NCBI RefSeq assembly: GCF_001814775.1
Contig: NZ_KV817815.1
Span: 356-54,671, forward strand
Direction of reading: 5' to 3'
Source of the DNA: Streptococcus sp. HMSC067H01
GTDB taxonomy: Bacteria; Bacillota; Bacilli; Lactobacillales; Streptococcaceae
Length of the DNA: 54,316 nt
The notes beneath the pieces are model-generated. The model ran no database searches and was not told the origin of the DNA. It worked only from the letters and a program-made list of their open reading frames with translations. Of the stretch, positions 9,226 through 16,319 are shown one piece after another; positions within the stretch are counted from its first letter, which is position 1; every line of letters starts with the position of its first letter. Made by a program: the position numbers and the translations under genes.

Positions 9226-9954
9226 ATGAAAACAAACGATATTGTCTATGGCGTTCACGCCGTTACCGAAGCCCTCTTAGCCAATACTGGCAACAAGCTC
9301 TATGTTCAAGAAGACTTAAGAGGAAAAAATGTTGAAAAAGTCAAAGAACTAGCAACCGAGAAGAAGGTCTCTATCTCTTGGACTTCAAAAAAGTCTCTTT
9401 CCGAAATGACTGAAGGAGCTGTTCACCAAGGTTTTGTCTTGCGCGTTTCAGAATTCGCCTACACTGAACTGGAGCAGATTCTTGCCAAGACCCGTCAAGA
9501 GAAAAATCCACTGCTATTGATCCTTGATGGACTAACTGACCCTCACAACCTCGGCTCTATTCTAAGAACAGCTGATGCAACCAATGTTTCGGGTGTCATC
9601 ATTCCCAAACATCGAGCTGTCGGCGTTACTCCTGTCGTTGCTAAAACAGCAACAGGTGCCATTGAGCATGTTCCTATCGCTCGCGTGACTAACCTCAGTC
9701 AAACCTTGGACAAACTTAAAGAAGAGGGCTTTTGGACTTTTGGAACTGATATGAACGGGACTCCTTGCCATAAATGGAACACAAGTGGTAAAGTCGCCCT
9801 CATTATCGGAAATGAAGGAAAAGGTATCTCAAGTAACATCAAAAAGCAAGTGGACGAGATGATCACTATTCCAATGAATGGACACGTACAAAGTCTCAAT
9901 GCTAGTGTTGCCGCTGCTATCCTCATGTACGAAGTCTTCCGCAATCGATTATAA
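9226..9954 (+). CDS. rlmB: TrmH-family 23S rRNA (guanosine-2'-O-)-methyltransferase RlmB
   Basis: This SPOUT-class methyltransferase is expected to methylate the ribose of a 23S rRNA guanosine. In the 242-aa protein an N-terminal L30e-like RNA-binding domain (about 1-80, starting MKTNDIVYGVHAV) precedes the knotted domain with motif 1 NLGSILRTADA, motif 2 IIGNEGKGI and motif 3 SLNASVAAAILMYE. I choose ATG 9226 because the homologous region begins there; an in-frame TTG at 9193 is possible. Neither has a good Shine-Dalgarno sequence. The gene follows def and ends in the terminator hairpin of repeat copy A. RlmB versus another TrmH paralogue cannot be fully separated by eye. Confidence 0.88.
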   Translation: MKTNDIVYGVHAVTEALLANTGNKLYVQEDLRGKNVEKVKELATEKKVSISWTSKKSLSEMTEGAVHQGFVLRVSEFAYTELEQILAKTRQEKNPLLLILDGLTDPHNLGSILRTADATNVSGVIIPKHRAVGVTPVVAKTATGAIEHVPIARVTNLSQTLDKLKEEGFWTFGTDMNGTPCHKWNTSGKVALIIGNEGKGISSNIKKQVDEMITIPMNGHVQSLNASVAAAILMYEVFRNRL

Positions 9955-9996
9955 AAAAGTGAGGTTGGGACAAAAGATCCCGACCTCACTTTTTAT
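9953..9996. terminator. Strong rho-independent terminator after rlmB (first hairpin of repeat copy A)
   Basis: AAAGTGAGGTTGGGA and TCCCGACCTCACTTT pair around a CAAAAGA loop, followed by TTTTATT on the plus strand. The A-run before the stem makes it bidirectional, serving rlmB and possibly trxB. Confidence 0.85.
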
Positions 9997-10130
9997 TAGT
10001 AATCAAACTTTGACGCGGTAGCTGATTGAACTTTTTGTTCGTCTTTTAGACTCCAAAAAGCTCCTAATCATCCTCGCGGGGCTGGGACTACGAAATCGAG
10101 ACTTTGTCTATCGATTTCTGTCCCACCGCC
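9955..10130 (+). repeat. Hairpin-rich intergenic repeat, copy A (divergent middle)
   Basis: The left end (hairpin around TGGGACAAAAG) and right end (GGGACTACGAAATCGA pairing with TCGATTTCTGTCCC, about 10084-10126) match those of the copies at 35287 and 54041; the middle differs. It fills the gap between convergent rlmB and trxB. Pneumococci carry small repeats called BOX, RUP and SPRITE; I could not assign this one. Confidence 0.7.
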
Positions 10131-10133
10131 TTT

Positions 10134-11045
10134 TTAACTATGTTCAGTAATATATTTATAGGCTTCTTGACCTGCAATCGCACCATCTCCAACTGCTGTT
10201 GTGACTTGACGAAGGTCTTTCTGACGAACATCTCCAACTGCAAAGACACCTGCAACACTTGTCTTCATGTGGTCATCTGTCGCAATCCAACCTGACTCAT
10301 CTTGGATTTGTAAATCTTTTGTAAAATCGCTAACTGGATCTAAACCAACATAGATGAAGATACCTCCAAAGGCATGTTCAGTCACTTGATTTGTTTTAAC
10401 ATTTTCAATGACAACTGACTCCACACGGTTTTCACCCTTAATTTCTTTTACGACAGAATCCCAAATGAAGTTGATTTTTTCATTGGCAAAGGCACGGTCT
10501 TGCAAGACTTTTTGGGCACGAAGCTCATCACGACGATGAACAATGGTAACAGATTTTGCAAACCGTGTTAAAAAGATAGCCTCTTCAACCGCGGAGTCAC
10601 CTCCACCTACAACCAACAAATCTTGGTCACGGAAAAAGGCTCCATCACAAACCGCACAGTAGGAAACTCCACGACTATTCAGTTCTTCTTCTCCTGGAAC
10701 TCCTAAGAGGCGATGTTTTGAACCAGTCGCTACGATAACTGTGCGAGTTTCAAATTCTTCATCGTCTGTGATTACTTTCTTCACATCACCATGGTCCTCA
10801 ATATTTTCTACAAAGCCATAGAGATGTTCAACACCTAGATTTTCAAGAGGTTCAAACATCTTTTCAGCCAACTCAGGACCACTAATATTAGCATAACCTG
10901 GATAGTTTTCAATGTCAGAAGTATTGTTCATCTGACCACCAGGAAGTCCACCTTCAATCAAAGCAACTTTCAAATTGCTACGTGCTGCGTACAAGGCTGC
11001 AGTCATCCCAGCAGGACCTGCCCCGATAATAATCGTATCGTACAT
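10134..11045 (-). CDS. trxB: Thioredoxin reductase (NADPH)
   Basis: This FAD enzyme passes electrons from NADPH to thioredoxin in the cytoplasm. The 303-aa protein has the FAD-binding GAGPAG (8-13), the redox CAVC disulfide at Cys130 and Cys133, the NADPH-binding GGGDSA (147-152) and the late FAVGDV flavin motif. Length and motif order match low-molecular-weight bacterial TrxB. The promoter at 11079-11107 lies just upstream, so it is transcribed alone or after DUF4059 read-through. It converges on rlmB across repeat copy A. Its position next to an amino-acid ABC transporter that may carry cystine fits thiol-redox balance, which is inference. Confidence 0.97.
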   Translation of the reverse strand: MYDTIIIGAGPAGMTAALYAARSNLKVALIEGGLPGGQMNNTSDIENYPGYANISGPELAEKMFEPLENLGVEHLYGFVENIEDHGDVKKVITDDEEFETRTVIVATGSKHRLLGVPGEEELNSRGVSYCAVCDGAFFRDQDLLVVGGGDSAVEEAIFLTRFAKSVTIVHRRDELRAQKVLQDRAFANEKINFIWDSVVKEIKGENRVESVVIENVKTNQVTEHAFGGIFIYVGLDPVSDFTKDLQIQDESGWIATDDHMKTSVAGVFAVGDVRQKDLRQVTTAVGDGAIAGQEAYKYITEHS

Positions 11046-11078
11046 TCACTTTCCTTCTTTCTTGTTGTAACTATTTTT

Positions 11079-11107
11079 ATTCTAACGGATTAAATCCCAT
11101 TTTACAA
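11079..11107 (-). promoter_or_regulatory. Promoter of trxB
   Basis: TTGTAA at 11107-11102, a 17-nt spacer and TAGAAT at 11084-11079. It overlaps the region just after the DUF4059 stop codon. Confidence 0.7.
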
Positions 11108-11110
11108 CTA

Positions 11111-11335
11111 TTAAGCCTTGAGAACCAACAAAATGCTCATGGTTGCAAATGACAATACTGGAATTGTTAAAACTCCAATCATAATCATATCGTAAAGATG
11201 GGCTTGGCGAGCCTTAGCTGTTTTATCAACACCTGATAGGGCTCTTAAACCAATCCAAAGTCCCAAGACAATCAAGACTAGTAGCATGGTTAAAACTAAA
11301 CTTTGGAAGTACAAGGAAAATATTTGAAGTAGCAT
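11111..11335 (-). CDS. DUF4059-family small membrane protein
   Basis: This protein of about 74 aa has two membrane segments, roughly residues 8-30 (QSLVLTMLLVLIVLGLWIGL) and the last 25 residues (MIMIGVLTIPVLSFATMSI). A basic loop, SGVDKTAKARQAHLYD, lies between them. It matches what I know of DUF4059, a streptococcal family of about 70 residues with no known function. I choose ATG 11335, which has GAGAGAG just upstream; in-frame ATGs at 11347 and 11356 are possible. It sits between the ABC transporter genes and trxB, reading the same way, and the intrinsic terminator at 11366-11398 precedes it, so it may depend on read-through. Confidence 0.75.
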   Translation of the reverse strand: MLLQIFSLYFQSLVLTMLLVLIVLGLWIGLRALSGVDKTAKARQAHLYDMIMIGVLTIPVLSFATMSILLVLKA

Positions 11336-11365
11336 GCTCTCTCTCATTTCTAACATTTTTAAAGA

Positions 11366-11398
11366 GCAAACCCAGTTAGCTTAGCCAACTGAGTTTTT
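11366..11398 (-). terminator. Intrinsic terminator after the ABC ATPase gene
   Basis: On the minus strand AAACTCAGTT pairs with AACTGGGTTT around GGCTAAGCT, followed by a short T-rich tail. It is the likely end of the ABC operon, probably leaky because DUF4059 follows closely. Confidence 0.55.
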
Positions 11399-11414
11399 CT
11401 TATCTTCTATTATA

Positions 11415-12158
11415 TCAAATATAGTTCCGTTTGTAACTAGCAAAGAACTCTTTTGTTCGTTCTTCTTTAGGATGGTTGATAATCTCATCAGGAGTTCCAG
11501 TCTCGATAATTTTTCCTTTATCCAAGAATAAAACCTTATCAGCTACTTGAGCAACAAATGACATATCGTGACTAACCAAAACCATGGTTTGACCTGATTT
11601 TGCAGCATCTGCGATAGATTTTTCCACTTCACCGACCAACTCTGGGTCAAGGGCTGAAGTTGGTTCATCCAAAAGTAACACGTCTGGTTTCATGGCTAGA
11701 GCACGCGCTATAGCTACCCGTTGTTTTTGTCCCCCTGACAAGTGACGCGGATAATGCTGTTCACGATCTGAAAGCCCAACCTTAGCCAACTCTTCTTTGG
11801 CAATCTTAGTTGCTTCTTCGTTCGATAATTTCTTGACAACAAGCAAACCTTCCTTGACATTGTCTAAGGCTGTTCTACGCTCAAATAAATTAAACTGTTG
11901 GAAAACCATCGATAGTTTGCGACGAAGAGTTAGAATTTCTTCTTGCGTAATTTGAGAAAAATCAACTGAAAAGTCATCGATTTGAATGCTTCCACTATCA
12001 GGTGTTTCAAGATAGTTTAGGCTACGGAGAAAGGTGGATTTTCCAGCCCCTGAAGAACCAATCAAGGCAACAACCTCTCCTTTTTGAATATCTAAATTCA
12101 AATGATCCAAGACGGTTTGACCTGAAAAGGATTTGCTTAAATTTGAAATCTTAATCAT
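11415..12158 (-). CDS. Polar amino-acid ABC transporter, ATP-binding subunit (GlnQ/TcyC type)
   Basis: This 247-aa nucleotide-binding subunit powers uptake of a polar amino acid. Walker A GSSGAGKS is at 34-41, the ABC signature LSGGQKQR and the Walker B segment VLLLDEPTSALDP follow in order, and an H-loop SHDMSF is present. The start overlaps the permease stop by one base (TAATG), so the two are translationally coupled. No substrate-binding protein is encoded nearby. By gene order beside trxB this resembles the pneumococcal pair I remember as cystine transporter TcyBC, which uses solute-binding proteins encoded elsewhere; that substrate is inference, and glutamine or arginine remains possible. 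Confidence 0.92.
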   Translation of the reverse strand: MIKISNLSKSFSGQTVLDHLNLDIQKGEVVALIGSSGAGKSTFLRSLNYLETPDSGSIQIDDFSVDFSQITQEEILTLRRKLSMVFQQFNLFERRTALDNVKEGLLVVKKLSNEEATKIAKEELAKVGLSDREQHYPRHLSGGQKQRVAIARALAMKPDVLLLDEPTSALDPELVGEVEKSIADAAKSGQTMVLVSHDMSFVAQVADKVLFLDKGKIIETGTPDEIINHPKEERTKEFFASYKRNYI

Positions 12159-12958
12159 TAGCGAAGGTCTCCTTTCACATCTGTTTCCACATTATCTGGT
12201 GCTTCGATTGCCATCTTTTTCTCAATAAAGCGACCAAGATTTTCAATGGCGATATTCACTACCCAATAAACTAGGGCGACCGAGATGAAACGCTCAAAGT
12301 AACGATAGTCTGCACCACCCAAAATCTGAGCTTGGGCAAAAACTTCCACAACACCTGCACTAAAGGCTAGGGAAGTTCCCTTGGTCAAGCCAATCAAGGA
12401 GTTAATCAAGGTTGGTGTTGCAACCACTGCTGCATTGGGAATAATCACACGACGATAGACTTGCGCACGCGTCATACCGAGACTACGAGCGGCTTCAATC
12501 TCTCCAGGATTGACAGAAAGAATAGCGGCACGGATAGTTTCACTGGCGTAGGCTGCTTCGTTAAAAGCAAAAGCTACAATGGCAAACGTTGCTGCTGGAA
12601 TTGCATTAATGTTTAAAGAGGTTCCCCATTGTTGATTCAGTGCTTTTAGAGCTAGTGGAATCCCGTAATAGGTCAACATCAGTTGAACTAAAATTGGAGT
12701 TCCTTTTAAGAAACTAACGAAAAAAGCTTGTAATGGATAAAGAAATCTAACTCTGTTAATTTTCACAATAGCAAAGAGTAGAGCTAGCACAATACCAAAA
12801 AAAGCACCACATACTGTCAACATCAAGGTTGTGGGTAATTGTTGGACAATTCTTGGAATGCCATCAAAAACCGAACGCCAGCTAAAGAGTTTGCCGTCTG
12901 GAATATACTGCATCAAGTTTTGATACCAATCTGATGCTAAAAGTGTTGTAACGTTCAT
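12158..12958 (-). CDS. Polar amino-acid ABC transporter, permease subunit (HisM/TcyB type)
   Basis: This 266-aa integral membrane permease belongs to the His/Glu/Gln/Arg/opine family. The EAA loop EIEAARSLGMTRAQVYRR, which docks the ATPase, is near residues 175-195, between hydrophobic segments at about 40-65, 80-105, 125-150, 195-215 and 225-245. The start ATG 12958 follows GGAGAGGATGTTTCT. The gene leads a two-gene operon with the ATPase and has an extended -10 promoter at 12986-13014. No binding-protein domain is fused to it, unlike some streptococcal GlnP proteins, so an unlinked binding protein must serve it. Confidence 0.92.
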   Translation of the reverse strand: MNVTTLLASDWYQNLMQYIPDGKLFSWRSVFDGIPRIVQQLPTTLMLTVCGAFFGIVLALLFAIVKINRVRFLYPLQAFFVSFLKGTPILVQLMLTYYGIPLALKALNQQWGTSLNINAIPAATFAIVAFAFNEAAYASETIRAAILSVNPGEIEAARSLGMTRAQVYRRVIIPNAAVVATPTLINSLIGLTKGTSLAFSAGVVEVFAQAQILGGADYRYFERFISVALVYWVVNIAIENLGRFIEKKMAIEAPDNVETDVKGDLR

Positions 12959-12985
12959 AGAAACATCCTCTCCTGATAATGATTC

Positions 12986-13014
12986 ATTCTATCATACTTC
13001 TGCTCTGATTAAAA
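12986..13014 (-). promoter_or_regulatory. Extended -10 promoter of the ABC transporter operon
   Basis: TAGAAT at 12991-12986 is preceded by TGA, with a weak -35 TTTTAA 17 nt upstream. The leader is short (about 20 nt) and no riboswitch or T-box fold is apparent. Confidence 0.5.
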
Positions 13015-13115
13015 ATATTTGCTACGGGTAAAGACTTTCTGGGTCTAAATACTAGTTTAACACACTTTTAGAAAAGCCAGACATATATTATTTTTATCAA
13101 AGAGATAGATAAAAC

Positions 13116-13472
13116 CTAATTCAAACCAAGCTCTTCATAGGCTTTACGATAGCCAATTTGCTGAATCTGTCCACCTTTAACAAGAATTGGCCGTTTGAGT
13201 AACATACCATCACTAGCTAAGAGTTTAGCTGCTTCTTGTTTTGACATGCTTCCGACCTTATCTTTCAATCCTAGCTCACGATATTTGATACCGCTGGTAT
13301 TAAAGAACTGTTTTAATTCAAAACCTGAAGTTTCTAACCAGGTCAAAATCACTTCCTCAGTTGGTGTTTCTTCTACAATATGAACATCTTTATACTCTAA
13401 TCCGAGTTGATCTAACTCTTTTTTGGCTTTTTTACAAGTTGTACATTTTGGATATTCGATAAATTCTAACAT
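13116..13472 (-). CDS. Spx/MgsR-like ArsC-family protein
   Basis: This 118-aa thioredoxin-fold protein of the ArsC/Spx family begins MLEFIEYPKCTTCKKAKKEL, with a CxxC at Cys10 and Cys13. Classic Spx regulators carry the redox switch in the same place and bind the RNA polymerase alpha subunit. ArsC arsenate reductases have a single catalytic Cys and conserved Arg residues, while YffB/MgsR-like members often carry CxxC as here. No arsenic genes are nearby, so I favour an Spx-like or unassigned thiol protein over arsenate reductase. It starts 12 nt after ogt and is probably the last gene of a GNAT-ogt-spx-like transcript. Confidence 0.85.
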   Translation of the reverse strand: MLEFIEYPKCTTCKKAKKELDQLGLEYKDVHIVEETPTEEVILTWLETSGFELKQFFNTSGIKYRELGLKDKVGSMSKQEAAKLLASDGMLLKRPILVKGGQIQQIGYRKAYEELGLN

Positions 13473-13484
13473 TTTCTTCTCTTT

Positions 13485-13997
13485 CTATTCTTTTTTCTCT
13501 TTAAATGTTGCATTTTCATGCTTCAATAGGCAAGCCTTCTTCTCAATTCCTGAAGCAAAGCCTGTCAGGCGATTGCCGGAACCGAGTACGCGGTGACAAG
13601 GTACGAGGATAGACCAAGGATTTCGGCCTACAGCTCCTCCGATAGCTTGAGGAGAAGCTACATGCAAGTCCTTAGCTATTTGACCATAAGTAACTGTCTG
13701 CCCAAAGGGTATTTCCCGTAGATAAGACCAAACTTTCTTTTCAAATTCACTTCCAATAGGAGCCAGAGGAAGCTCAGATAGGTCTTGAACTTGTCCTGAA
13801 AAATAGCTATCCAAATAAGAAGCAACTTGGTTCAAAACTGGATGGCTTGGAACATCAACGATACACCCAGCTTCCAAACCTCTCTCAAAATGTTTCTGAC
13901 CTTGAAACCAAATGCCAAGCAAGTAGTGGTCATCAGCAACAAGTGAGAGCTCCCCTATGGGAGAAACATAGAGCATTTTTGCATACTTTTTAGGCAT
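13485..13997 (-). CDS. ogt: Methylated-DNA--protein-cysteine methyltransferase
   Basis: This suicide repair enzyme transfers the alkyl group from O6-alkylguanine in DNA to its own cysteine. The active-site motif VPCHRV places the acceptor at Cys134 of 170. A YGQIA helix-turn-helix segment (104-108) and an Arg finger region GGAVGRNPW lie just before it, as in Ogt/MGMT. The N-terminal RNase-H-like domain is short and there is no Ada-type regulatory domain. The gene overlaps the end of the GNAT gene by 8 nt, which implies coupled translation. Confidence 0.94.
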   Translation of the reverse strand: MPKKYAKMLYVSPIGELSLVADDHYLLGIWFQGQKHFERGLEAGCIVDVPSHPVLNQVASYLDSYFSGQVQDLSELPLAPIGSEFEKKVWSYLREIPFGQTVTYGQIAKDLHVASPQAIGGAVGRNPWSILVPCHRVLGSGNRLTGFASGIEKKACLLKHENATFKEKKE

Positions 13998-14490
13998 TGG
14001 ATTTTAATTTTTGATAGGCTAGGCGTTCTCCATCTACTGGAACCTTCCCAACCTTTTTAAAGCCAAGCTTTTCAAAGATATGTTGCATAGCCTTATTTTC
14101 AGCGTGCGTATCTGAACGAAAATCTAGGTAATCAAAGCCTTCAATCAAGCCTTCCAAGAAGGTCTGCGCTACCCCTTGCCCTTGAACATCTGCTGCCACA
14201 GCAATACGATGAAAAACTAGATACTCTGTCTCTCCTCCTTGCCATTTGCCTTCATAAATAGCTTCATAGGCAGATTCTGGGCTCTTAGTCACTGCTGCAT
14301 AGGCTAAGAGATCACCTTCGTCTAGGGCTACATAAGCTTGACCAGAGATGATATCTTCAATAATGGTATCTGCATCTGGGTAGCCGTTTTGCCACTGAGT
14401 GCTACCAGCTTCCGCCAAGCATTTTTTAGCATCCTCAATCACCTGCATAATTGCATCAACTTCATTTGGAAAGGCTAAACGAATTTCCAT
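13990..14490 (-). CDS. GNAT-family N-acetyltransferase
   Basis: This 166-aa single-domain acetyltransferase has the acetyl-CoA-binding motif A as VAADVQGQGVAQTFLEGL, matching the (R/Q)xxG(x)G/A loop. The later DTHAENKAMQHIFEKLGF segment is motif B. The substrate, small molecule or protein N-terminus, cannot be predicted. I use ATG 14490, preceded by GAGGAGATAAG; an in-frame ATG at 14526 lies within or beyond the promoter and is unlikely. It is the first gene of a three-gene operon with ogt and the Spx-like gene, driven by the promoter at 14522-14550, and is divergent from the DUF1836 gene. Confidence 0.88.
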   Translation of the reverse strand: MEIRLAFPNEVDAIMQVIEDAKKCLAEAGSTQWQNGYPDADTIIEDIISGQAYVALDEGDLLAYAAVTKSPESAYEAIYEGKWQGGETEYLVFHRIAVAADVQGQGVAQTFLEGLIEGFDYLDFRSDTHAENKAMQHIFEKLGFKKVGKVPVDGERLAYQKLKSNA

Positions 14491-14521
14491 CTTATCTCCT
14501 CTTTTCTGACTAGTTTCTCTC

Positions 14522-14550
14522 ATCATAGCATAATTTAAGGGTTTCTACAA
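14522..14550 (-). promoter_or_regulatory. Promoter of the GNAT-ogt-spx-like operon
   Basis: TTGTAG at 14550-14545, a 17-nt spacer and TATGAT at 14527-14522. It stands back to back with the DUF1836 promoter. Confidence 0.6.
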
Positions 14551-14561
14551 GCAGTTAAAAC

Positions 14562-14590
14562 TTGACTTTTTATTTCTATTATTTTATAAT
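14562..14590 (+). promoter_or_regulatory. Consensus promoter of the DUF1836-HlyIII operon
   Basis: TTGACT at 14562-14567, a 17-nt spacer and TATAAT at 14585-14590. The transcription start should fall inside the inverted repeat at 14589-14609. Confidence 0.85.
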
Positions 14591-14609
14591 CTAGTTATCA
14601 AAACTAGAT
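14589..14609. promoter_or_regulatory. Candidate operator: 8-bp inverted repeat over the transcription start
   Basis: ATCTAGTT and AACTAGAT are perfect inverted arms with a 5-nt spacer. They overlap the end of the -10 box and the predicted start of the DUF1836 transcript, a classic repressor position. Autoregulation by the DUF1836 protein is inferred. Confidence 0.5.
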
Positions 14610-14624
14610 AAACAGGAGTTGGAA

Positions 14625-15080
14625 ATGAAAGCTACTTTTTCCTACCCAGAATGGGACGAAATTCCAAACATTGAGCTCTATTTGGATCAGGTCCTACTTT
14701 ATGTGAATAAAGTTTGTTCCCCTATTTCTCTTGCTAAAGAGAAAGGTTTAACTGCATCAATGGTGAACAACTATGTGAAGCACGGCTATATCAGTAAACC
14801 TGAAAAGAAAAAATACCAACGCAAACAAATTGCTCGATTGATTGCTATCACAACACTCAAGTCTGTTTTTTCAATCCAGGAAATTGCTCAAACCCTAAAC
14901 ACCCTACACACAGAGACTAACTCACAAGAACTTTACAATGCTTTTGTGGACTATATGAATGAAGACCTAGACCCAGCTAATCCCATTATCCAGGCAAGCT
15001 GCCAAACGGTCAAACTCTATCATCAAACACTTGCACTAGTCTATACAGAAACCGAAAAGGAGGAAACAAATGAATACTAG
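14625..15080 (+). CDS. DUF1836-family putative DNA-binding regulator
   Basis: This 151-aa DUF1836 protein contains a predicted MerR-like helix-turn-helix: ISLAKEKGLTASMVNNYVKH followed by a KPEKKKYQRKQIARL recognition/wing segment, near residues 35-75. The remaining helical part may dimerise. DUF1836 function is not established. The ATG at 14625 is chosen because AGGAG lies 7 nt before it. The last 11 nt overlap the HlyIII gene, so the two are coupled. The inverted repeat across its own transcription start suggests autorepression, with HlyIII the regulated output. Confidence 0.82.
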   Translation: MKATFSYPEWDEIPNIELYLDQVLLYVNKVCSPISLAKEKGLTASMVNNYVKHGYISKPEKKKYQRKQIARLIAITTLKSVFSIQEIAQTLNTLHTETNSQELYNAFVDYMNEDLDPANPIIQASCQTVKLYHQTLALVYTETEKEETNEY

Positions 15081-15717
15081 TTTCAAACTTAGTAAACGAC
15101 TTAGTTTTGGAGAAGAAATTGCCAACAGTGTCACCCATGCTGTAGGAGCATTTATCATGCTCATCCTACTTCCCATTTCATCTACTTACAGTTATGAGGC
15201 CCATGGTTTCTTATCGTCTATCGGAGTTTCCATCTTCGTCATCAGCCTCTTTCTTATGTTCCTTTCATCGACTATTTATCATTCTATGGCTTATGGTTCC
15301 ACTCATAAGTATGTCTTGCGCATTATCGACCATTCCATGATTTATGTTGCGATTGCTGGCTCTTATACTCCTGTCGTTTTGACCTTGATGAATAACTGGT
15401 TTGGTTATCTGATTATCGCCATTCAGTGGGGAACAACTATATTTGGTATTCTCTATAAGATTTTTGCCAAAAAGGTCAATGAGAAATTTAGTCTGATACT
15501 CTACCTCATCATGGGTTGGCTAGTTGTGGCTATCCTACCAGCAATCATCAGTCAAACAAATCCAATCTTTTGGACTCTTATGGTATCAGGTGGGCTTTGT
15601 TATACAGTTGGTGCTGGTTTTTATGCTAAGAAGAAACCTTACTTCCACATGATCTGGCATCTCTTTATTCTTGTTGCCTCTGCCCTCCAATACATTGCCA
15701 TTGTTTATTACATGTAA
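15070..15717 (+). CDS. Hemolysin III / PAQR-family membrane protein
   Basis: This 215-aa protein with seven hydrophobic segments matches the HlyIII/YqfA (bacterial PAQR) family: EEIANSVTHAVGAF near the N-terminus, SSTIYHSMAYGS with the conserved Ser-His, a central DHSMIYVAIAGSYTP, and a C-terminal FHMIWHLFILVASALQ. The conserved Asp and three His residues form the metal site of PAQR proteins. Bacillus cereus HlyIII was reported as a hemolysin; relatives may instead act as hydrolases or in membrane lipid homeostasis. The gene overlaps the DUF1836 gene by 11 nt and ends in a strong terminator. Confidence 0.9.
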   Translation: MNTSFKLSKRLSFGEEIANSVTHAVGAFIMLILLPISSTYSYEAHGFLSSIGVSIFVISLFLMFLSSTIYHSMAYGSTHKYVLRIIDHSMIYVAIAGSYTPVVLTLMNNWFGYLIIAIQWGTTIFGILYKIFAKKVNEKFSLILYLIMGWLVVAILPAIISQTNPIFWTLMVSGGLCYTVGAGFYAKKKPYFHMIWHLFILVASALQYIAIVYYM

Positions 15718-15750
15718 AAATAGGCCGGGAAAATCCCGACCTATTTTTAT
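15714..15750. terminator. Bidirectional terminator between HlyIII gene and pdxT
   Basis: AAAATAGGCCGGGA and TCCCGACCTATTTT pair with one mismatch around AAA, flanked by an A-run and a T-run. It serves both convergent genes and overlaps both stop codons. Confidence 0.85.
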
Positions 15751-16319
15751 TTGCACATATTGATAAAGTATTGATGCAAGCGAAGATCATTTGTCAATTC
15801 CGGATGAAAGGAGGTCACTAGCATATTCTTTTCTTGAGCAGCAACGATTTGATTGTTCACTACTGACAGAACATCAACACCCTTACCAACTTCACTAATA
15901 ATAGGTCCACGGATAAAGGTCATGGGAATCTTGCCAACACCCTTGCAGTCTGCTTCTGTATAAAAGCTTCCTAGCTGACGTCCATAGGCATTGCGCTCCA
16001 CTACTATGTCCATAGTCGATAGATGGCTCTCTTCCTGAGAAGTGATTTGTCTCGCTAGCAAAATCAAGCCTGCACAAGTCCCAAAGACTGGTAAACCATT
16101 GAGAATAGCCTCTCTTAGAGGAAGTAGCATCTGCTGGTCACGTAGGAGTTTTCCCATAGCTGTCGACTCACCTCCAGGTAAAATCAAACCTGACAGCTCA
16201 CCTCGATGTTGCTGAAAGTCTTCTAGATTTCGCAGTTCAACACTTTCAACTCCTAGTTTGGCAAGGACTTTCTCATGCTCTACAAAGGCGCCTTGCAAGG
16301 CCAATATTCCAATTTTCAT
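15747..16319 (-). CDS. pdxT: Pyridoxal 5'-phosphate synthase glutaminase subunit PdxT
   Basis: PdxT hydrolyses glutamine and channels ammonia to PdxS for de novo vitamin B6 synthesis. The 190-aa class I amidotransferase has [11 protein letters not shown] (oxyanion/PdxS contact, 48-58), the nucleophile Cys82 in GTCAGLIL, and the His172/Glu174 pair in SFHPEL. All catalytic residues are present. The gene follows pdxS with no gap (start 16319, pdxS stop 16320), matching the fixed stoichiometry of the 12:12 complex, and it ends at the bidirectional terminator shared with the HlyIII gene. Confidence 0.97.
   Translation of the reverse strand: MKIGILALQGAFVEHEKVLAKLGVESVELRNLEDFQQHRGELSGLILPGGESTAMGKLLRDQQMLLPLREAILNGLPVFGTCAGLILLARQITSQEESHLSTMDIVVERNAYGRQLGSFYTEADCKGVGKIPMTFIRGPIISEVGKGVDVLSVVNNQIVAAQEKNMLVTSFHPELTNDLRLHQYFINMCK

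Noticed and set aside
12959..13115. T-box or riboswitch before the amino-acid ABC operon
   Set aside because: The leader predicted from the extended -10 promoter is only about 20 nt, and no T-box AGGGTGGNACCGCG-like motif is seen.
13116..13472. Arsenate reductase name for the ArsC-family protein
   Set aside because: It has a CxxC at the start, as in Spx-like proteins, and no arsenic genes are nearby, so the name is unsupported.
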